From positions 2,480,001 to 2,544,000 of the forward strand of contig JAVHKY010000046.1 of NCBI GenBank assembly GCA_035079385.1: a stretch of 64,000 nucleotides of DNA, written 5' to 3'. Positions 10,591 through 21,200 of this stretch are shown here, piece by piece. The stretch is from Aspidiotus rigidus. Taxonomy: Eukaryota; Arthropoda; Insecta; Hemiptera; Diaspididae. Position 1 is the stretch's first letter. The number at the start of each line of letters is the position of its first letter. Under the pieces are notes generated by a model that was not told the origin of the DNA, did not search any database, and saw only the letters and a program-made list of their open reading frames with translations. The position numbers and the translations under genes were made by a program.

Positions 10591-12244
10591 ATGGATCCAG
10601 ACAACGTTCCTTCTCCATCCAATAACCAGAACCTCGACCAGAATGAAGAAAATAGAGTTGAAGAGGAAGAATTCTCTGATGGCGATTTAATGGACGGTGA
10701 CGATACAACAGCGTCGATGGTAACGATGTCGCGAGACGAATTAAATAATAAAATTGATACAGCGGTTTTTAGCGCACTAAGCGGTGTTGCAGGCCTAAAG
10801 GGGTTAACGCAATTATTGTCATCTCTTGCTGGTACTGCTGGGACATCTTCTGATTCGGGTCGCTTCAATACACCAAAATTTTCCTTTCCTAAGTATGCTA
10901 AAGAAGATAGGCTTACGGGAACCAAAAATTTTGTCGTATGGCGTCAAAGGTTCAAACTTGACCTTCGGACTAACCGTTTGTCTTCTTACATTATTCATGA
11001 ATTCGGAAATGAAAATTTGGCGATGGACAAAAAACAACAGCTTGACGCATCTGTTCTGAGGCATCTTCGATCAACTGTTTCGCAGGATATAGCAAATTTG
11101 TTACTTCGGTTCAAAAGTGCCTATGGGGCATTCAAGCACATTGAAGTCTACTATGGAGGTAAAAAGTTCCATGAATTGATAGTACTTGAGTCTAGAGCAA
11201 AATGTTTGCACTTTGCCGACCATTACAACTTGATTCGGTTCGTGACAGATTTCAAAAATATAATTGAAGAGTACAAGGAACTCGGAACTACGTTTGATGA
11301 GGAAAACTTGGTCGCAAAATTCCTATCGTCTATTGACAGCAAAGATGTTCACAGTCACGTCTACTGTATCTTTTACAACACGATACAAGCTTTACCAGCC
11401 GAACAACGAACGTTTGAGTATGTTAAGAGAAGCTTTTTGGACATCAATAATTCATCTTTTCGTAAGTCAAAACCTAAATTAATGAACTCATTTTTGGAAT
11501 CTGATATTCTTACTAAAAACTCTTTCTTAGCTAAATCGAATGGATGTAATGATTTTTTAAGTGAATTAGATGTTAAGATGTATTACACAGAGTCTGTTAC
11601 AGGCAAAGTTTACGCAGAAAAACGACGTTTGGAGGTCTCCGAAAATGATAATAATGAAACGTCCACAATGGGGTGAAACACCTAGATTCTCAAAAGAACG
11701 CACTCAATGGGGTGAAACGCCCAGATTCTCGAAAGAACGCACTCGTACACTTTCCGTTAACGAACTCTTATTGAAGAAATCTCGAATTAAATTGGCAGAC
11801 CTGTACAATGAGAAACAGATAGAACGATTGAAATTGCTGTCCAAAGATGAAAAGAAAAATTGGCAATGTGCTACCTGTGGAACGTACTTTCACAAAGTTG
11901 AAAATTGTCCTTTCAAGATCCCGTTCTGTTACAACTGTTTTCGATTCGGACATTCATCTAGATTGTGTAAGGAAGGTAAGGACTACAGCATTCATTCTGT
12001 AAATTTTGAAAAGACTTTGAAAAAGACAACAAAGACTAGATTACCTCTTGATGCAACCAACCTAGATGTAGACACTATCAGAAAACTTTTTGAAATAGAT
12101 ACAACGTTTCTCGTAGATTTTGGTGCAACTCATCATGCTGTTCCCAATAAATCATTATTACATGATTTTCAAAGCTATAAGAATCATATAAAAATTAGAT
12201 TAGCCGTGAAATCCGCGCCTTTAGTTGCTGTATGCATCGGTTGA
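10591..12244 (+). pseudogene. copia gag and protease, frameshifted
   Basis: The first frame (10591-11676, 361 aa from ATG) begins with an acidic region and holds a copia gag core (LTGTKNFVVWRQRFKLDL). The second frame (used from about 11.66 kb to 12244) holds two CCHC knuckles (CATCGTYFHKVENC, CYNCFRFGHSSRLC) and the aspartic protease start FLVDFGATHHAV. Copia-type proteases usually have Asp-Ser-Gly-Ala at this site; here Ser is replaced by Phe. A 39-bp in-frame duplication sits at the switch between frames. The protein then runs into a TGA and another frameshift. Confidence 0.85.
11666..11743 (+). repeat. 39-bp tandem duplication in gag
   Basis: Two copies of a 39-bp unit (11666-11704, 11705-11743) encode QWGETPRFSKERT twice, in frame. 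The copies differ at a few third positions, so the duplication was probably present while the frame was under selection. Confidence 0.88.
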
Positions 12245-13888
12245 ATGAAAGCATTCTCAGTGTTCGAAAATTCAACTTGCAATTTCACACTTCATTTAAT
12301 TTAAATGTTAATAATGGATCAATTTTTTCTAGAAAAACGCGATCGAAGATCGGCTTGATAAGAGTGTCGAATAAACTTTACCCAATACCTTTGAAGATTT
12401 GCCGTAACGTTGGCCTACTAAATTCGATTTTCACTAATACACATACTGATAAATACAACACTACTGACAGTAGTGGTAGATTGAATATTTTGAATGTATC
12501 AACTGATAAGATTGATCATCCTACAAATAAACCTCTCATTTCTGATATTATAATTTCTTCACCTAGAACTCGTAGAAAAAGACAGAAACTTTCGCCGGAA
12601 AAGCGAAAATTGCTTGAATCGGAGGGGGACATCCTCCATGCTAGATTTGGACATATAAGTCCAACATATTTGAATCGTTTACAAAAAGCCGCTACCGGAC
12701 TGAAAGACTTTATTTTTACAAAAACTATTGAAAAATGTGAGATTTGTGCAAAAGCTAAAATGACTAGAAAACCTTTTACCGAAGATCGAGAAAATGCTAG
12801 ACATCCTTGCGAGATTATTCATGCAGATTTAATTTCCTATTTCTCCCGTACTCATTCTTCTGTAGATAAATACCTTCTCACTGTTTTAGATAATTATACC
12901 AGATATGTTCAAGTTTTTTCACTTATTAAATCAAAATCTGACGTTTCAGGTAATCTTGATAAGGCACTTGTAAATTTGAAGACTATGTTTCATCCACAAT
13001 ATCACTTTAGATACCTTAGATGCGATAATGGAACTGAATTTGTGAACTCGGACGTTGAAACCATTTTGAGAAATTTTGAAATGCAATATGATCATTCTGA
13101 ACCTTACAAACATGAACATAATGGATTGATAGAAAGATTAAATAGAACTATTGAAGAAAGAATCCGATCTCTTTTAGGTACTTCAGGATTCCCTTTTTCA
13201 TATTGGATACATGCTGCTGAATGTGCTGCCTATCTATATAATCGCACACCTCACTCGGCTCTTGATTTTATTACACCCTTTGAGAAAGTTTATTCAAAAG
13301 TACCAAATATTGAAAACATTCGAATTTTTGGCTCACGTAAATGTGTTTGATCATCTTATTCCTCAAGGAAATAAATCTCTGGATAGGGCAAACATTCAAT
13401 ATCTTGTTGGCTTTACCAATACAGGTTATTTGACAATAGACCCTGAAACTAGAAAGACCCATCCTGTTTGCTCAGTCAAAATTGATGAATCGATACAATA
13501 TAAACATGATTTCTCAAACTCAGAAAATAAAGATTTTGTAACAGAAAGAGCCACTTCTAAATCTAAAACTGCTGACATTACTCCCATCGATGATGTTAGG
13601 CCTACTTTTGAAACTAATTTTGATATAGAAGGTGATCATGAACCTCTTGCTGAATCCTCTAATTCCGATTATGAACTTTATGAGACTGAAATTGAAGAAG
13701 AAATAGATCTAGACACTGACTGGGACACAAATGATGAAAATCCTATCTCAATACAAAACTGCTCAGTTGCATCTATGTACGAAGCAGGATTCAAATTTGA
13801 ACATGATATGTTGTACCTAAATAATACTCCAATTCAACGGTTGCTCCAATTATGTATAAAGAAGCCACAACAGGGCCTGATAGACTGA
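12245..13888 (+). pseudogene. copia integrase, frameshifted
   Basis: The first frame runs to a TGA at about 13350 and has the pre-integrase zinc motif (HARFGHIS ... CEICAKAK) and the catalytic core: Asp in IIHADLI, Asp in LRCDNGTEF, Glu in NGLIERLNRT. A shift near 13.33 kb moves to a second frame (to 13888) with the integrase C-terminal region (VNVFDHLIPQGNKS ... YLVGF) and an acidic linker. All three acidic catalytic residues survive. The family enzyme inserts the cDNA into the chromosome. Confidence 0.87.
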
Positions 13889-15378
13889 AATGGATGCCGC
13901 CAATTGAGAAAGAACTGAATTCTTTGGCCAAACATAATGTTTGGACTTTAGTCAAGCGTGAAAAAGATATGCCAATTGTACCTGTTAAATGGATTTTTGA
14001 TATTAAGAGTGACGGAACACGAAAAGCTCGTATGATTGCTGTTGGTTGTCGAGATCCTGAGAAATATTCTCCCGCTGATAAAGCTTCACCAACTCCAAGT
14101 TCAGATACTGTTAGGTGGCTATTTGCTCACGCTTCTTATTCAAAGATAAATCTAAACCAGATTGACATAACTACTGCTTTTCTACACGCTAAAATTGACC
14201 GTTTGAAATACATTCAAATACCTCCTGGTGTTTCTGGAAACCGAAAAACTGAAATCTGCAGACTAAATCGAGCGTTATATGGTTTAACTACCTCACCTAA
14301 ATGTTGGTATCAAACTTTTGATACCAAAATTCAATCGTATGGATTTGAAAGAAGTATAAGAGAATCTTGTTTATACACTAAGAAAGAAAATTCTTCAGTA
14401 ATTATTGTCTTGGTACATGTTGATGATATATCTTGATAGCTTGCGAGAATGAAACTCTAATTAGGTACTAGAACTATAGAACAGATTCGTAAAGATTTTG
14501 AAGTCAAAAATCTTGGCTATCCTACACGTTTTCTTGGTATTGATGTTTCGATAGATTCCAATAAAATCATTTCACTCTCACAAGAACGATTTCTAGAGAA
14601 AGTCCTACAAGAATTTAAGATGGATGGATCACATCCTGTGAAAAATCCAATGTTGAGAAATAATGATTATTCTAAATTGACTCGTAATCAGACACATTTT
14701 CCGTACAAAAATGTACTCGGAAATCTCATGTGGCTTGCCAATTACACTAGACTTGATATTGCTTACTCGGTAAATTTTCTTGCACGTTTTCAAGCTAATC
14801 CTGCAGAAGAACACTGGATTATGCTCAAAAGAATTCTGAGATATCTGAGTGGAACTAGAAATACAGGGCTAACCTTTAATGAACGCTCAGAAATAATTCT
14901 TGACACATTCGTAGATTCTTCCTTTATGGACGATCCTAATACAAAGAAATCAACAACTGGTTATATTATCAGATATCATGGCAATGTCATAGCCTGGAAA
15001 TCTAAAATACAGAGTACTTTGGCAACATCAACTACTCATGCCGAATATATCGCTATTTGTGATGCTTCACCTAATATATTATTTATGGCCAATTTGATTG
15101 ACGAAACATTGAATTTACCACAGATTTATCCTATTCCTCTCTATGAAGATAATTCTTCTTGCATTACTATTTGTGAGAAAGCAAAGCTACCTACTCGTCT
15201 GAACTATTTAGATAAACCATATCTTATTGTCAGAACTTATTTTGAACAAGGGAAGATGAAAGCAATGAAAATAGCGAGTAAAGAACAGCTAGCAGACTTA
15301 CTGACAAAACCCTTAATTGGTGAACAATTCCAACACTTAGCGTCAAAACTTGTTGGACCAGTATTGAAACCTCAGTAG
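13852..15378 (+). pseudogene. copia reverse transcriptase - RNase H, interrupted
   Basis: RT begins with the copia-type block WMPPIEKELNSL ... VPVKWIFDIK and continues through QIDITTAFLHA and LNRALYGLTTSPKCWYQ. The active site reads HVDD instead of the usual YVDD. Stops follow immediately (TGA TAG at 14434-14439, then TAA); a shifted frame reads LIACENETLIR, so a small compensated frameshift caused them. The same frame resumes from about 14470 with the RT connection and RNase H (KKSTTGYIIRYHG, HAEYIAICDA), ending at TAG 15376-15378. Confidence 0.88.
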
Positions 15379-15398
15379 AACTTTGATTATTGTAAGAC

Positions 15399-15618
15399 TA
15401 GACCAGAGGAGACTCTGTCTCGCTTGCGGTCCTAACTGAAAGAATAACTCAGGAATTAGATTATACTATTCTCGATTTAGACTGGAGGAGACTATGTCTT
15501 TCGTGGCGTCTAACTCGGAATACATGCAGCTAAAGATATTACCTACTCAATAATGAATAATGATTACTCTTGATTTAGAGTTTAGACCGGAGGAGACTCT
15601 GTCTCGCGTGGTGTCTAA
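15399..15618 (+). repeat. Three hairpin repeats in the copia 3' untranslated region
   Basis: Units at about 15399-15434, 15477-15513 and 15582-15618. Units 2 and 3 have outer stems TTAGAC/GTCTAA. The inner stem GAGAC/GTCTC is clear in units 1 and 3 and weaker in unit 2. Unit 1 has a bulged outer stem (TAGACC/GGTCcTA). Sequence between units is unrelated and stems partly covary, so RNA structure seems to be what is conserved. Confidence 0.8.
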
Positions 15619-16026
15619 TTGATCAGATTGCACAGGATTTTATTTTCTATTTTTATTCTTACTTTTACGAGTATATTTGTAGTCTATTACTATCACTATT
15701 GTAGTTATTGATACCTATTGTTATAATTATTATTATTAGTTTCTTTTTCTTCTTTTAATTTACTATCTACTTTATAATTGAGCTCGCATACCGGAATAAA
15801 AAAAAAAAAAAAAAAAAAGTGAAACAAAAACGGACTTTGCGTCTATCACTTTTAAATGAAAAGACTTATTGAATTGCTGCACTAGATTGGATTACATAGA
15901 TTTTGAGGACAAAATATAATGAGCTTCGCGCTCATCTGTCCAGAAATATATTCTATAGATGTAAAATACTTCAGCTTGAAATTGATCTACTCATAAACAT
16001 GATAACTTGATAAGAAACTTCGGCGT

Positions 16027-16094
16027 GGGAGGGGGTGTTGAGGTATGTACTACGTACAGTATCTCCATTCTCTACACGCCTCCGCCAAACCTAG
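16027..16094 (+). repeat. Polypurine tract and truncated 3' LTR
   Basis: GGGAGGGGG (16027-16035) primes plus-strand synthesis in LTR elements and sits exactly at the LTR boundary. The LTR then matches 10296 onward for 59 bp with one mismatch and ends after CCTAG at 16094, where unrelated sequence begins. The missing 136 bp indicate a deletion or later rearrangement. Confidence 0.88.
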
Positions 16095-16337
16095 GATGGA
16101 TGTTCAATTATGAACATTTTGACATTTTCGTGTTTCATTTGCATTATCGAGTCACGTGTACGGTAAGTAACGGGGTGTACCTTTACACACCTATCATGCA
16201 CGTATACACACACTCAAGACTGTCAGATGATTCAAGCTTACTCAGATTGGCAGCCTAATGTCAATGACCTTAGCGTACACCTTAGCGTATGACACAATAT
16301 TTTCTGTCCATCTATATTCAAAGATTGTATTGAGTGT

Positions 16338-16930
16338 TCAGTTCTGAATAAAGCGGCTACCCCGCCTGTCACGTGTTTTTATTTGACGGCTCGAGTTACG
16401 CAACATTTTTGTTTCGTTGATTTTGCGTGCAAAAGTATTCCTTCCATCGAAAAATATATCGATTGTACCGTCGTGCTTTACTATTTTGTTGTATAGCGAC
16501 AAGGCTCGATTCAGAGGGGCACGTTCAAACTGAGTTGTCCTGCATTTTGGAATCCTAAATAAGTTTTGGTCTCGTGTGGACCTAGCAGATGCTAGGAAAC
16601 CCACTTCGCTCAGAAAAGACGGTGATTCAATTTTGGACTGTAATAAGTCCCAGACGAACAATAAAAGACCAACTTCCCTCCTTACCGATAGGCTGGTGAG
16701 TTCATAGCCCAACACCAATTTCCTGTATGATATTGTTAAATCATAATAACCAAAGTCTTTGAAATGTAGATATTTTAGGAATCTTTTTTGAACTCGTTCT
16801 AATTTTTTCGGAATTTCCAATGTCGCAGTATTAGTGAACATCCTCGAGTGCCGCATTATGAGTCCGAGATTACGACTGGTGCTGTTCAGCGATTTTTGGA
16901 ACTGTTTCCAAAACTTAGATTATGACTGAG
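16338..16930 (-). pseudogene. 3' fragment of a CR1/Jockey-like LINE (ORF2 C-terminus)
   Basis: The minus frame reads SRNLGLIMRHSRMFTN then LERVQKRFLKYLHFKDFG and SLSVRREVGLLLF, the pattern that follows the RT in CR1 and Jockey-type ORF2 proteins. It continues to a stop at 16338. The upstream edge near 16.93 kb is where similarity fades, so this is a 5'-truncated relic without RT or endonuclease. The family assignment rests on pattern recognition only. Confidence 0.72.
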
Positions 16931-17027
16931 GAGCACCCCCAAGTCTCTAACTTCTTCGACTCGCTTCAAGAAATGGAAAAAAAAAGAAATACCTAAGTAA
17001 ATAAAGAAACAATCAATCATTACTCAT

Positions 17028-17403
17028 CGATCATTATTCGTGTCCTGCATGTGATAGAGAAAGAACTTCTGCATGATATTGACCGATCTAGTAATCTCAT
17101 AATTATTTATTGCAATGCTTTCAAGTACAATACAAAGAGACTAGACAATCTGAAAAAGTTTGTAATATAAAACTGAAAAATATTCCTAATAAGCAAATAG
17201 ACATTGAAGGTCAGAGATACAAATTTAATAGTGCTATTTTTCATATTGGAGAATCAATAAGGAATGGACATTATATTTCTATAATAAAAACAGCAAATGG
17301 TTTCATTGAATGTAATGACACAGAACTTGAATTTTGTACATGGCCTATTAATTCTATTTATAGATCAAATCCAAAAAATCTCCAACAACATTATATTTAT
17401 TAA
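17028..17403 (+). pseudogene. Relic of a ubiquitin-specific-protease-like (C19) domain
   Basis: An open frame from about 17110 reads RYKFNSAIFHIGESIRNGHY, the C-terminal half of a USP fold: the catalytic His is in GHY, with a following FIECNDTEL where USPs have the third catalytic residue. Upstream in the same frame, past several stops, CPACDRERTSA resembles the zinc-ribbon cysteines of USPs. The N-terminal Cys box is absent. A stop interrupts the frame at 17401. It is more likely transposon cargo than a host gene, given its decay and its neighbours (see 17841 and 30212). Confidence 0.6.
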
Positions 17404-17527
17404 TATTATGAAAAAATATGATACTTATATCCTTCAAGTATAATGGTTGTGAATATAAATCTAGGCTGTCATAAAATAGTAAGAAGGATACGGATATACT
17501 AGTTCCGAAATATTACGGCACATGGTT

Positions 17528-17600
17528 CAGATAAAGTATATTTCTTGGATTACAAAAAATATAATGTATTTTTTGTAATCCAAGAAATATACTTTATCTG
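17528..17600. repeat. 73-bp perfect palindrome (34-nt arms)
   Basis: Two perfect 34-nt arms starting CAGATAAAGTATATTTC flank a 5-nt centre. A 13-bp direct repeat ATAGTAAGAAGGA occurs about 50 bp to the left (about 17477) and again right after the palindrome (17601). This could be a minimal foldback transposon or a hairpin-forming transcript; nothing favours one strongly. Confidence 0.85.
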
Positions 17601-17840
17601 ATAGTAAGAAGGAATTGAAAACGTGATTTCTCACAAGATGTATTATTGAATAACGACAAAGAGAAAGAAAGAATTGAGTATAGAGCAGATGAGTATCCAA
17701 ATGAACAACAAAAAGTAGAGAAGCAAAGAAACGAGCAAGCATACTAGCAAATGAGCATACTAGCGGACAAGCATATACTAGCAACTGAGCAAATATGCCA
17801 ACAGGGTGGGGATGGGACAGCGGCGTAGACAGAAAATTCC

Positions 17841-18182
17841 AACAGGGAACCTGTTTGATGGTTTTTTTTTTTTTCAAATTGCCGTGTGGTGTATAGTGTC
17901 CGGCAAAAACTGACCTACCCTACTTTTTCTGGAAAATTTCAGGTCTCAAATTATAATATAATATAATATAATAAATTGAGAGATGTAGAAATATTTTGAC
18001 TCTTGAACCATAATACATCACAGAAGGGGCCATTTTGCAAAATAATTTCCGTTCCGATGAAGATTATTATTATTTCAAATATCATCTGAGTTAGTATCAA
18101 AAGATCTTTCAATATCAAAACAAATTCAACCCATAGAACAGGTTCCACGCATTTCTCTTTAACTCTGTTAAGGAAGCCGTCA
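17841..18182. mobile_element. Terminal module, copy A (unclassified family)
   Basis: Starts AACAGGGAACCTGTTTGATGG and ends with an inverted AGAACAGGTTCC followed by TTTAAC..GTTAAGGAA and GCCGTCATTTTT. The same start and end occur at 30805-31229. Near the right end TTAAC/GTTAA can form a hairpin. The middle includes an ATA-rich tract at about 17953. No target duplication is evident for this copy. Confidence 0.6.
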
Positions 18183-19703
18183 TTTTTTGGTGGGGGGTAA
18201 AGAAAAAGTGGTAGAGAAAAGATGTTACAAAAATGTTTGGAAAAATTATTTAAGATAAAGGGTGATATTACATATATTTTAAGAGAGTGGTTTTGAACCC
18301 TTCTAACCCTCTACCCATGCTACGCCACGGGGAGGGAAGGATGACAATAAGTGTGACAAGTGCTGAGAAGTCCAACCATAGTGTAAATATGATGAAAATT
18401 GAGTTGGTACTTGATTCATACAGAGAATTTTATGGCAAAACCTATGACACCAACCGCTTTTGCCATTCAATCTACTTGTATGTTTCTGGGGCAACATCGT
18501 ATAGACAATTAATTGAGACCATTTTTGGTCTACTATTTTCAAATATGATATTTAGTTAATCAAAATAATGATAATGTTAACAAAATTTGTAATCATTGAT
18601 TGAGATGAAAAATGCAACGACACAAACTAATTAATTGTGATTGGATTTTGTTTTGTAAATGTTCTAGAACATATTTTGATCAACAACTGATTTTCCTTCC
18701 TAAGATCATATTTCTCAGCACACATCATAAATATAGGTCTATTTGGACCATATGCAGCTCAATCATTCATTTTGATTTTTCTTTTAATCCATTGTATTGA
18801 AATCGTTTGATGTAAATTATTTGTTTATTCCTTAATACTTGATTCATTCATTGTTTTTTTTTACAACTTTTTTTTTCTATTCCGAGTACCTACCTATGCA
18901 CATTTACAATTTCTCTTTATTAGGTATTGCTCTTTTTTTTTTAAAGTGTAGGTATGTACAATTAATATTGATTTTAATATTCATCTATTGTATACCTGTT
19001 ATTATGAAAATTTTTTTTATTTTGGTTAGTAAAAATAACAACTGTGCACTTTTAACATTATTAGTATTAAGTGTACCTGAAATAACTACAAAGCTCTTTA
19101 CTAACAAAAGTAGCAACAGAAAAGTTACACTATAGAAGAATATGAAATATATTGGTTTTGCGTGGTGGTGTCAAAATATTTCTTATGCCATGTCCTTCAG
19201 AGTCATTCTTTCTTTTTGTGTTCATAACAGTTGAGAAAATTTTAGTTCCAATTGACATTGTGTATTATTTACACCTATAAAGTGAGAAGAGGAAAGCGGG
19301 TAGATCTTCCATGTACAATCTCACAAAATGTCTTCAGAAATTTTGTCAGACATAGCTGACAATATTATCAGGACACCAACGTCTGCAATCCAAGCTACCA
19401 TTTAGAACAGAGCTACTGAAGAAAATTGATTACAGTAGGCCACTCGTCAAACTGGGAATATACCTATTGCTGAAACAATAAGTGCCTGTTTCTCTCAATT
19501 CCTAGGATGTCTATTTTAATAAATCATATCAGAATAAATTTCACTTTTGATACATATTATTTATATTAATAATTACCTATTAGTTATTTTTTAATAAGTA
19601 CTTGATTCAATTATTGATTTCCTTATTTTTGACAACTGTTTTCTACTTGAAATATGGACATTTACAGTACCTATGTATTGGAGCAAAATGAATGAATGAT
19701 TTA
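18183..19703. other. AT-rich stretch without recognised features
   Basis: About 1.5 kb of AT-rich sequence with T and A runs. The short open frames have no recognisable domains. I see no RNA gene, terminal repeats or splice-bounded exon. Confidence 0.6.
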
Positions 19704-19711
19704 GATTATAC

Positions 19712-20173
19712 CACGGTATAAGATGAAGAGGTAGTGACACGAACGTATTCCGACTGTGGTAAACGCTGTCCGTGATTTTGAAGTAGTTCTGAACATTCCG
19801 AGCGCAGCGCTCGTGATGAAAGTGATGGGTAATGTACAGAGTCTTATGGGAACGCCGCTACTTTCAAAAATTTATTGCAGGATTAGGAATCAGCCGATGC
19901 ATTTCATATTTGGCATAAAAATACCATTTAATCAACTCTATAAAATTTTGAAAGAATCATCCTTCTAAGTAAATTCTTGGATTTTTTATAATCCTTGGAA
20001 ATTTCATCAATACTAGGGTACCAACGGTAACGTCTCGGCGCAGGTGGGGTCTGGAAGGAACAGGGAAACAGCCCGAGTGTTCGCTGCAAACCTAGCGGAA
20101 GTTTGTACGTACATCTTCAAAACTGCGGACACGATTTTAGCGTTGTGTCATTATCTCTTCATCTTATACCGTG
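19712..20173. mobile_element. 462-bp hAT-like non-autonomous element
   Basis: Terminal inverted repeats begin CACGGTATAAGATGAAGAG and extend about 35 bp with few mismatches. It is flanked by the exact 8-bp duplication GATTATAC (19704-19711 and 20174-20181). An 8-bp duplication with CA...TG ends fits hAT (P-type elements also give 8 bp). No transposase frame. It shares both termini and an inner CAGGTGGGG segment with the 4.2-kb element at 23220, so it is a short member of that family. Confidence 0.88.
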
Positions 20174-20439
20174 GATTATACCTAGCCTATACAGGGTGGA
20201 CCAGAAAGATGTTACCAGTTGAATGGGAGTTTGCGCTAAATCTGTCGTAGCGCAAAAACTCAAAACGTTAGACGTATAGTTTGAATGTACGAATTTTGTA
20301 TCTCAATGTTATCTTTAATGTGAGCCATATGCGAAGTTTCCACGACTTTTCTGAGCAGAGTTATGGACCAAAATGTGCTGAAATTTTACGGCGGGGGTCC
20401 CAAAAGTTGTGAATTATTGACAAACAATTTTCCATAATT

Positions 20440-21200
20440 GAAAGAATCGCGTAATCTTCAAAGTGTTCCCCTATCCTGCTGTAAAATTTAGCGCTGAATC
20501 CGAATAAGATTGTTGAAAAATTCTACGAAGTATCAAAAATGGGTTAATGGACCCAAAAAGGGTCAAAATTTCCCCAAAATGATAAAACCGCCTAATCTTT
20601 GGAGTTTTTTTCGATTCTAAGATAAAATTTAGCGCTGAATGTGAATAAAATCGTTAAAAAAGTCTGCGAAGCACCAAAATGGGTTTATGGACCCAAAAAG
20701 GGTCAAAATATCACCAAAATGATAAAATCGCCCAACCGTCAAAGTTTTTCTCGATTCTGAGATAAAATTTAGCGCTGAATCTGAATAAAATTGTTAAAAA
20801 ATTCTGCGAAGCACCAAAATAGGTTTACGAGCTCAAGAAGGGTCAAAATTTCCCCAAAATGATGAAATCGCCGAACCTTCAAAGTTTTTCTTGATCCTGA
20901 GATAAAATGTGGAGGTATCTGTAAAAAGGGCCTCCTTTCAATGTATTAATTCTTATGGAACAGAGGCCCTTTTTACAGATACCTCCACAAATTTAGCGCT
21001 GAATCTGAATAAAATTGTTAAGAAATTCTGCGAAGTACCAAGTAGGGTTAATGGGACCAAAAAGGGTCAATATTTTTCCAAAACGAAAAAAATCGCCTAA
21101 CCTTCACAGTTTTTCTCGATTCTAGGGTGAAATTGTGTGCTGAGTTGAAAAGAAAACTGTCGAATATGAAGCACCAACATGTTTGAAAGTGCCCAAAAAC
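20440..21200. repeat. Diverged ~120-bp tandem repeats in the foldback arm
   Basis: Units share GATAAAATTTAGCGCTGAAT, a GCGAAGCACCAAAATGGGT-like segment and a CCCAAAAAGGGTC segment. Four to five units are visible, one interrupted by the MITE at 20909. Inverted units occur near 22430-22790. Confidence 0.75.
20909..20988. mobile_element. 80-bp hairpin MITE with AAAT target duplication
   Basis: Perfect 26-nt arms starting GTGGAGGTATCTGTAAAAAG flank a 28-nt loop. The host repeat unit reads GATAAAATTTAGCG elsewhere; here it is split as GATAAAAT / AAATTTAGCG, which reveals the insertion and a 4-bp AAAT duplication (20905-20908, 20989-20992). A diverged relative lies at about 39104-39180. Confidence 0.88.

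Larger units (their letters stand above)
10296..16094 (+). mobile_element. Degenerate Ty1/copia LTR retrotransposon
   Basis: Order: LTR (10296-10490), primer-binding site, gag, protease, integrase, reverse transcriptase, RNase H, 3' untranslated region, polypurine tract, truncated LTR. Integrase upstream of RT defines Ty1/copia. Coding capacity is broken by frameshifts near 11.66, 12.24 and 13.33 kb, by the junction near 13.87 kb and by stops at 14.44 kb, so the copy is not autonomous. The two LTR pieces differ at one of 59 comparable bases, so the insertion itself is not very old. Confidence 0.92.

Noticed and set aside
18287..19135. Small plus-strand frames as genes
   Set aside because: AT-rich, hydrophobic or low-complexity translations without motifs or splice context.
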